From: Isoperla grammatica
Lineage: Eukaryota; Arthropoda; Insecta; Plecoptera; Perlodidae
Assembly (NCBI GenBank): GCA_945910005.1
Contig: OX246746.1
Location: 34,186,686-34,250,685 of the forward strand
Direction: 5' to 3'
DNA length: 64,000 nt
Shown: positions 56,532-64,000 of the stretch, piece by piece
Numbering within the stretch: the stretch's first letter is position 1
Layout: every line of letters begins with the position of its first letter
Notes under the pieces: model-generated
Told to the model about the DNA's origin: nothing
The model's database searches: none
The model's input: only the letters and a program-made list of their open reading frames with translations
Program-made: the position numbers and the translations under genes

Positions 56532-56950
56532 TGGCTTACTTGACACCAACTCGACAGTCGACACCCGCCGACTCGACGTGCACAGCAACGCACAGCAACG
56601 CTCAAAACGAAATGGAGCACCCGATTACACATCTTTATTTTGTACCTGAACGGAAGCTCCGATTACAAAACCAAAATATACGAAATACGCAGAAAAGAAA
56701 GACGCAGCGAAAAGTATTACATCATTTTTTTTTTGGAGCAGAATCCTCCAAGGTCCCAAGGCATACAGGTCGTCCCAATGCTATTTCTTATGGGAGATTT
56801 TCGCCGATGGGACCTAGCTCGAAAATCACTAACTTTGATATTTTTTCCCCGGGTTATGGTGAACCCGATTTCTTTTCATTTAGTCGCTAATTTCAAAGCT
56901 AATCAGCCTTAGTTAAACATACTTTTTTGGTGTAGCGGGTGAGAACCCCT
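56200..56950. mobile_element. TTAA-flanked TIR element (Kolobok- or piggyBac-like MITE)
   Basis: The ends AGGGGTTCTCACCCGCTA and TAGCGGGTGAGAACCCCT are perfect 18-bp inverted repeats, flanked by TTAA on both sides (56196-56199 and 56951-56954). It is 751 bp with a (CT)n tract at about 56484-56528 and no transposase. It interrupts LINE ORF2 between the endonuclease and RT; LINE protein similarity resumes immediately afterwards. TTAA target choice is shared by piggyBac and Kolobok, so the superfamily is open. Confidence 0.9.
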
Positions 56951-56954
56951 TTAA

Positions 56955-59137
56955 GGGGAGAACGCAAAAATAGCTGGCACGAATACTGTAACTCAATTAA
57001 TCGTCAAACTCCATTATCTGTAATTTGGAAACGAATCAGATGGTTCAAAGGGAAAAAACACACGTTAACCATGGGGGTGACGGACACCCCTCAATTCGTC
57101 GAAGACTTCTCTCAACTAATAGCCCCGGACTACGTACCTAACCGCTTGGAGCTAGAAGACAACTACAGGCCTAAAGACATTGACAAGAATCATTCACACG
57201 AACTTGATAGAAACTTTACCATAAACGAATTAACGAACATACTTAAACAGCTACGCGCTACCTCCGCTCCCGAGCCAGACGGGATAACACCAAGTATGAT
57301 CCAAAATATGTCAGACTCGGGGAAAAAAGCGCTACTCAACTCACTTAACGATCTATGGAGGACAGCTGAAGTCCCCGACGAATGGCGGACAGCGAACGTC
57401 ATACCAATCCCAAAACCGGGCAAGGATAAAACTAAACCTACATCCTACAGACCTATTGCACTGACATCTGTCATCGGTAAAATAATGGAAAGGCTAATAA
57501 AAAACAGACTCGAACGCTGGCTAGAATTCAATAACAAACTGCCCAGCCAACAATATGGTTTTCGGAAAGCTAGATGCACTTTGGACAACATTGTTAAACT
57601 TGTAACCGATGCGCAGATCACGTTAAATTCAAATAAATATATGGCAACAGTATTTTTAGATATAGAAAAAGCATATGACTCAGTAAACCGAAGAATAGTA
57701 AGAGAGCAACTAATTAAAACAGGGGTGTCCAACAAAGAAGTTAAATGGATAAGTAAGTATCTACAAAATCGAACCATCAGAGTTCGATCCCACGGAAACA
57801 CTACGTCCTCGGCTCGTTTTACTTACAGGGGGCTACCGCAAGGGGCTGTGTTAAGTAATCTCCTTTACTTAATATATACCCAAGACCTCGAGAAACTTCT
57901 CCCCAGCCATACAAAAATACTTATGTTTGCAGACGACTTGGTACTTTATTCAATTGCTGACAACTTAGAGATAGCGCAAATACAACTCCAGCAAAGTCTC
58001 ACTATTCTCGCAAATAAACTCAATCAACTAGAGCTTTCAGTCAACCCGTCGAAAAGCGCCCTAATGATTTTTACGAAAAGGTGGTTCAACATAAACGAGC
58101 TAACTATCAAACTGCAAAACAAAAAAGTACAATTCACTACAAACCACAAATTCCTTGGGTTATTCATCGACAGCAAGCTAACGTGGAACCATCACGCTAA
58201 ACAACTCTACAATGCATGCCTGAAAGAAGTTAACCTCCTCAGATGCATTCAAGGTATAGAATGGGGGGCAAACCCCAAAATCATGCTAAACATCTTGAAA
58301 AGTAGACTACAAAGTAAACTCGAATATGGTTCAATAATTTTTGGAAATGCACAGCCGCATATTTTTGAACCCCTAGAGAGAATCTACAGACAAGGTATCC
58401 GAATTTGCTTAGGGGCACAAAACTTCTCACCAAACCACTCAATCATTATAGAAGCGGCTACGTTACCACTACGCTTGGGAGCCTATAAGTCAGCTATAAA
58501 ATATTTAGCCAAACAACTCACCAAGGAACACAATGAGTTAATCAGATCCCTGAAATCCCTACATCTAACATACAAAGAAAGGGAACGAGACGGGCACGTC
58601 GGAGGACTCCACCTTTTACTAGTAACCGCCCTGCAATACCTCACAGAAGCTAATCATTGGATATGGAACTACCCTTGGCCACTCCAATTTGTTCACCCTT
58701 TCTACACAATCGAGAATCACGTATTACCCAATGTCATACCTGACTGTGAATATGACACTACTAACCGAATCACAGCTAACGAGTCATTCAATGCACTCAT
58801 CTCTGATAAATACGAAAGCAGCACCCTTATCTTCACAGACGGCTCTAAAATCAATACGGAAGGCGAAATTAACGTCGGGGCCGCTTTCTATGATTCCAGC
58901 AACAACAAAAGGTTCCGCTACAAACTCATCGGCGACATATCTATAACCACAGCAGAAACAATAGCAATCATTAAGGCTCTACAATACGTCTCAATTCACC
59001 GTTTTAGCAATTCGACAATTTTCTCTGATTCGAAAGGCAGCCTTCAAGCTCTCCAGGACAGCTCCTTTAGCGGCAAAAGGGTGTGTGGCCTTTGTGGCGG
59101 CAAGCCTTCTAATTCATCTAACCCAATCAGGACTTAA
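56955..59137 (+). pseudogene. LINE ORF2, reverse transcriptase and start of RNase H
   Basis: The RT shows VIPIPKPGKDKTKPTSYRPI, FLDIEKAYDSV (motif A), GLPQGAVLSNLLY (motif B) and LMFADDLVLY (motif C). RNase H begins with IFTDGSK (D), then TTAETIAIIKAL (E) and IFSDSKGSLQAL (D). A frameshift near 59080 ends this frame; the rest of RNase H lies in the frame 59085-59804. The enzyme copies the LINE RNA at the nicked target. Confidence 0.9.
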
Positions 59138-59804
59138 AGTTAATATTTGCTGGGTTCCAGCACACATCGGCATCCCAGGCAACGAAACAGTTGATTCCTT
59201 AGCCAAACAGGCGGCAACATCAACTCGTCTACCAATAGCAACCCAAATAAACCCTCAGGTCATCAACACTATTATCTCCAAGAAGATCGCAATCATGGGG
59301 AATGACACGTTCACATCAGCAAACAAAACCAAGGGAAGACATTATTCTCAAATTCAGCCAAACATTCGTACCTCGCCATGGTTCAATAACTTCAAGAACC
59401 TGTCCCGAAAAGACATCGTCACTATTACCCGCCTTCGTTTAGGGCATTGTCGACTAAACGCGTATCTACATAAATTCCATCCAAACACCCCGCCCGAATG
59501 CCCTCACTGTAGCGAACCTGAGACCATAATGCATCTTCTTTTAATTTGCCCACACTACGACAGATGGCGCCAAGGCCTCTACGACGCTTTACCGGAGCAC
59601 ATCCTCCAGCCAGTTACCGAAACCGATCTCCTATCAAATCTGTCCCTCAACCTAATCAAAACCATAACAAATTTTATCACCAAAACGGAACACATAGCCA
59701 GCGGAAGGGTTTCCACTACCGCTAGAAACAACAATAACAACAACAACAACAACAGTACGGGTCGACCCATGAAGCGAGATAGTTGTCTGAGCCGACGATA
59801 TTAG
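59085..59804 (+). pseudogene. LINE ORF2, RNase H end and C-terminal zinc motif
   Basis: The frame continues RNase H with WVPAHIGIPGNETVDSLAK (H and final D), then the C-terminal region with ITRLRLGHCRLNAYLH and CPHCSEPETIMHLLLICPHY, the CCHC-type motif common to R1/Jockey/I ORF2. Codons past about 59727 read the (AAC)n tail and flank, so the true stop is probably lost or polymorphic with the tail. Confidence 0.85.
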
Positions 59805-60612
59805 CTCACGCAAAAGGGGGCGGATGAGCGACGCCATGCTGCGTAAAGAAGGAAGAGAACGCCGTCGTACGTAACTACCCAGAGTCTGGTGAGTGTTTGA
59901 GACTTAATTATTGGAACATAATTAACGTGAATTGACAACGTGATTTGATAACGTGATTGGATAACGTGGATTGGTAACGGGATATACATACCTAACGTGA
60001 CCTCGAGGGGGGACCCACCCATCCGGAGGGTTTAGAGGTATAATCAGCACAAAACTAATCATAGACGTTATAGGGACGTAGTGTGGGGCTACCCCGCATC
60101 TCACCAGCTGGCAAGAGATCGACGCGACTCCGCTTTTACGATGACGCTGCTCACGAGAGCCTATGGAGGGCGCCCCTGGGGCCACCACCCAGGGAGTCAC
60201 CTCAACTAACGTCTCAGCCGACCACGACCGACGCCCACGACGCCGTCTCAGGAGGAAACCCCTTGGGGACCCCACCCAAGGTAGCCCACGCTGGACGACG
60301 CCTCTCAGGGCGCCCATCACCTCGAACGTCTCGACGCGACGATCTGCGCCGTCGCTGGACATCGTCAGCGCAACGCAGGTCTCGTTAAAGCCGTGAAAAC
60401 CGCAAAAAGGGGCGGTTTCCAAGATGGCCGCCGGCCAACGCCCTGTTTTCGTGTCTGACCATTTAGGCCCTCTTATTTGAAATTATCTTTGTACCCTCCC
60501 TTCAGGACTTGGTCACCCCTGTGACAAGGCGAGGAAGAACGCTAGAACTTTACTCTTAAGGACGTCCATCTGAGTCCTCGTTGTATAGTACGGAGGGTAC
60601 CCAACGTTTTCG
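59764..60612. other. No gene seen
   Basis: GC-richer sequence with overlapping open frames on both strands (60083-60422) but no recognisable domain. It may be the right part of the GC-rich unit that starts near 52513 and was split by the LINE. Confidence 0.35.
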
Positions 60613-61560
60613 AGTATGCCCCCTATGGGATACGTGTAAATTGTACTGTAGGTACGTCTTATCTTTTTCGAGTATGCCCACTATGGGATACGTGTCAATT
60701 GTACTATAGGTACGTCTTGCCTTGTAATTTTCTAGTATGCCCCCTATGGGATACGTGTCAATTGTACTATAGGTACGCCCATGTAATTTTCTAGTATGCC
60801 CCGTATGGGATACGTGTCAATTGTACTATAGGTACGCCCATGTAATTTTCTAGTATGCCCCCTATGGGATACGTGTCAATTGTACTATAGGTACGTCTTG
60901 CCTTGTAATTTTCTAGTATGCCCCCTATGGGATACGTGTCAATTGTACTATAGGTACGCCCATGTAATTTTCTAGTATGCCCCCTATGGGATACGTGTCA
61001 ATTGTACTATAGGTACGTCTTGCCTTGTAATTTTCTAGTATGCCCCCTATGGGATACGTGTCAATTGTACTATAGGTACGTCTTGCCTTGTAATTTTCTA
61101 GTATGCCCCGTATGGGATACGTGTCAATTGTACTATAGGTACGCCCATGTAATTTTCTAGTATGCCCCCTATGGGATACGTGTCAATTGTACTATAGGTA
61201 CGTCTTGCCTTGTAATTTTCTAGTATGCCCCCTATGGGATACGTGTCAATTGTACTATAGGTACGCCCATGTTAAATTTTCTAGTATGCCCCCTATGGGA
61301 TACGTGTCAATTGTACTATAGGTACGTCTTGCCTTGTAATTTTCTAGTATGCCCCCTATGGGATACGTGTCAATTGTACTATAGGTACGTCTTGCCTTGT
61401 AATTTTCTAGTATGCCCCCTATGGGATACGTGTCAATTGTACTATAGGTACGCCCATGTAATTTTCTAGTATGCCCCCTATGGGATACGTGTCAATTGTA
61501 CTATAGGTACGCCCATGTAATTTTCGAGTATGCACCCTATGGGATACGTGTGAACGAGGT
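60613..61560 (+). repeat. Tandem satellite, sixteen units of about 59 or 63 bp
   Basis: Units start with AGTATGCCCCCTATGGGATA at 60613, 60671, 60734, 60793, 60852, 60915, 60974, 61037, 61100, 61159, 61222, 61283, 61346, 61409, 61468 and 61527. Two linker types distinguish them: GTACGCCCATGTAATTTTC (59-bp unit) and GTACGTCTTGCCTTG followed by TAATTTTC (63-bp unit). Each unit carries the near-palindrome GTACTATAGGTAC. The first, second and last units are the most diverged, as expected for array edges. Confidence 0.95.
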
Positions 61561-64000
61561 ACGAGGTACGAGAGAGTAGCTTACGTGTGGAGGTATGCCC
61601 GCTGAGTTACACGTCATGTACACGCCAGGTGTCCGATGTGGTCTGTAAGACTCTCTTAATCGAAAATAAGAATAGTTCGGGAGCCACCCTTGAAAAATGT
61701 TGATATTTCGGGGTGTTAGCTGCACCCCTGTTGAGGCAGAAATTGCAATACATCATTCGATAGATAAAGGTAATGTGCATATCAAGGCACCGTGCCTTTT
61801 TTGCCTCAGTGGTGCAAACGGAAAATAATCGTATCTAAGTGATGGCACTTGCGCGAATTAATGGGCATGCACGGACACGAATGTCGGGTACCATTACCCT
61901 TTTATCATAATCAATATTGTATGTGTTACATATCAAATGAAAGCTATTAAAACACACAATACAACTGTATGACATTCAAGTAGCTACATTACATACCATG
62001 TCATAAAATGTAATCAACATCCGGAAATTTATCTTTTTCAATTAGGTAATATCTTATAAGTTTTGTTATGGTACTAAGCAAATCGAATTCTTAATATACA
62101 AAGCATTGATCATAACGATCATTTAGTTATTAAAAAGTTATGTCTCTTGCATTTTGTTTGTATTTATGAAATTACGCCAGTAGGCCTAACGAGTAGTTTT
62201 CCTCGGCAATCTGTAGCTTATCCGCAAAGATGGATACGTTTTTGATCTCTTATAATTTGGTCAATATGAGAATTTTCTTTAATAAAAGTTCAGTACGTAA
62301 CAAATATCAGTAGATTACATAGTTTTCAACAGTGAAATGCTTGTCTTTTATTATAATTCCGGAATTATGAATTTTTTTATCGGGATAAAAAGAGTTTTTT
62401 TAACGATCACACATTTCTCAGTGAAATAGTAGAAACAACGATGACTTCATAGAAGTAAAAATCAAACAAGAATGATTTCACATTCACATTTAATACACAT
62501 CCACAATTTGTTTTATCAATGTGTGTATAGCTTACGAGATAAAAATTGGTTTGTGAGATGATGTAATACAAAATGACATAGTTTCTCGTCTCCAGAAGTT
62601 GTGAGGCTCGCTAACTAGCCCGTAAACGCAGTAGGATATCGGCGGGGGGAGACAGGGTGTAAAGCGGCATGCGAAGGTTGAATAGACTGAATGGGACGGT
62701 TGTTGTGACGGAGCGGAAGGTGGTCGTAAATAAAAATAAAACGATAAAACGATAAACCTTTGCACTTCCACTTGTAATTGATTGTGAGTTTCGACAATTA
62801 TTTACAAATCTTTCATATAGAATAATTAACAATAATCAATGACACATACGAATAATAATAATTGCAGTATAAATGACGAATAATAGTACTACTTATAGCT
62901 TAATATAGTGAAACAATGTAGGCAAAAATGTATGGAAGCGAGCGTTTTCAGTCTATACTTATGACAGTACTTTTGTTTTTGTTTGTTATATTTTTCTCGC
63001 GATAGCGGTCGAACGGAGAGAAATTTTGAGCATCACAAGCTTCTATGTGGATCATTAGTTTTGAGGAAAAATCGTCGAAAAACTAATGCTTACTTGAATT
63101 ACTATTTTTTCAAACCAAATGGTTAAACGAAAAATCATCTTGTAAACAAAGTAAAAACCAACATATAGATCTGGTTTACATTACTGACATTACACGGATA
63201 GGTGAAATTACGTGGGTAATTTCTGCGTGTGATTGCTTGAAAGTTACTACCCTAACATGAACATAAATTAAAAGCATTCACCTACACGCTTATGTGCACC
63301 AATTATTGTTCACTATGAAAACAATACAATTAACTATATATACCAACAGAAACACAATACAAACGTAGACATAAATTAAAATGTAATATTTTATAAATTA
63401 TAATATTATGCACAACTCGATAAAGATAACGAAATACTGTGCGGGACCAACAACACAATGTGACAACTCCCGTCAGTGTCTTGTCACACATTGAAAGCAC
63501 CGACTTGAAAAACTAGCAGAACAAATCTTTTAGCAAAGATTACTGAGTGAGTAATCTTTGCTTTTAGTAGATGGTTCTATTAGGCCTTTTCATGTTTTAT
63601 GTATACAACCTTGTTTATTGCTCCCAGATGGGCTGTCAATAAAAGGAAGGTTGCGGCCGTGGGTCACTCGACACCGAATGGGAACGGGACTGTTCTTACG
63701 AGAACTAAAGAGCGAGTCTTCGTCTTTCCGCGCTCAAAAGAAAAATCACGATGTTTGAAAACTAGTAGTAGTGAAAATACGCATTGTCGGATAAGAAGAC
63801 GAAAAACTTGAGAACCAAAATAGATATTAAAAATTGGTAACTTCAATAGAGCTCACAATTTAATGTTCATTAATTTGATAGTAATATTTGTCTACATTTA
63901 AGTAATTATATCGAGGTTAGGGCTGGACGAAGTCGCAAAATCTAAAGAAAACGTAAATTCAAAATACTATAATATTCTTTGTTTACTAAACAAAAATACA
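61561..64000. other. No gene seen
   Basis: AT-rich with short unsupported frames. A perfect 13-bp inverted repeat (AGCAAAGATTACT, 5-base loop, complement) lies at 63532-63562. Confidence 0.5.

Larger units (their letters stand above)
52692..59752 (+). mobile_element. I/Jockey/R1-type LINE, near full length, with nested insertions
   Basis: The element is flanked by 11-bp repeats CAGTACGGGTC (52681-52691 and 59753-59763) and ends in an (AAC)n tail (about 59727-59752). ORF1 encodes a gag-like protein with zinc knuckles. ORF2 encodes an APE endonuclease, RT, RNase H and a C-terminal CCHC-type motif. RNase H points to the I/R1/Loa side of the tree. Frameshifts, a TTAA-flanked insertion (56200-56950) and a possible poly(A) insertion in ORF1 make this copy inactive. 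Confidence 0.85.

Noticed and set aside
60083..60422. Overlapping GC-rich ORFs on both strands
   Set aside because: No domain, no splice signals and open frames on both strands suggest a base-composition effect.
61269..61469. Repetitive ORF encoding FLVCPLWDTCQLYYRYV repeats
   Set aside because: It is just the satellite read in an open frame.
60613..61560. CRISPR-like repeat array
   Set aside because: Whole units including linkers are repeated, there are no unique spacers, and the genome is eukaryotic; this is a satellite.

Overview
This window is nuclear DNA of an animal. It has spliced genes, many nested transposable elements, microsatellites and no bacterial-style operons. Short retroposon copies end in an (AATC)n tail preceded by a TTAACG/TTAAACACC-like word, and one copy has a 5' head that I associate with molluscan repeats. 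The palindromic word AGGCCTAGGCCT recurs throughout. Together these suggest a marine invertebrate, most likely a mollusc. That is an inference from memory of repeat families, not a database result. I see no clear single-copy host gene: almost every protein signal belongs to a mobile element or a relic.

Layout. 1-2300: a hAT-like MITE with an exact 8-bp target duplication, then an orphan first exon of a YqaJ-nuclease-type gene with its terminal-repeat promoter. 2317-6281: a 3'-truncated Gypsy gag-pol split by a short retroposon. 6282-22000: repeats, including two copies of a segment carrying a (CAT/CGT)n microsatellite, a foldback element (8936-9664) beside an R2/NeSL-like relic, a 1.15-kb inverted-repeat element (13909-15059), a solo LTR (17337-17685), retroposon copies and hairpin MITEs. 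22202-24917: a decayed C2H2-finger plus transposase-like gene.

27520-51715 is best read as one large two-gene DNA transposon of the ISL2EU/IS4EU type. An intact, three-exon SWIM-YqaJ-PHD nuclease gene on the + strand converges on a three-exon THAP-DDE transposase gene on the - strand, and both genes start just inside related terminal sequences. The transposase intron 2 has been filled by two LTR retrotransposons. One is an RT-less 3.6-kb element with a tRNA-Lys-type primer site. The other is a 10.5-kb Gypsy with near-identical 803-bp LTRs, AT-hooks on its integrase tail and a broken envelope-like region. Both carry further copies of the short retroposon. 52692-59752: a 7-kb I/Jockey/R1-type LINE with RNase H and an 11-bp target duplication, itself hit by a TTAA-flanked TIR element. 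60613-61560: a satellite of alternating 59- and 63-bp units. The remainder to 64000 shows no genes.

The most striking observation is the short retroposon family. Three independently inserted copies begin at exactly the same base, directly next to their target duplications. That 5' end can be folded as an HDV-like self-cleaving ribozyme with 7-bp P1, 7-bp P2, 3-bp P3 at canonical spacing and a CGAA J4/2 motif. Two other copies stop at the 3' edge of P1, as expected if the reverse transcriptase stalls on that fold.
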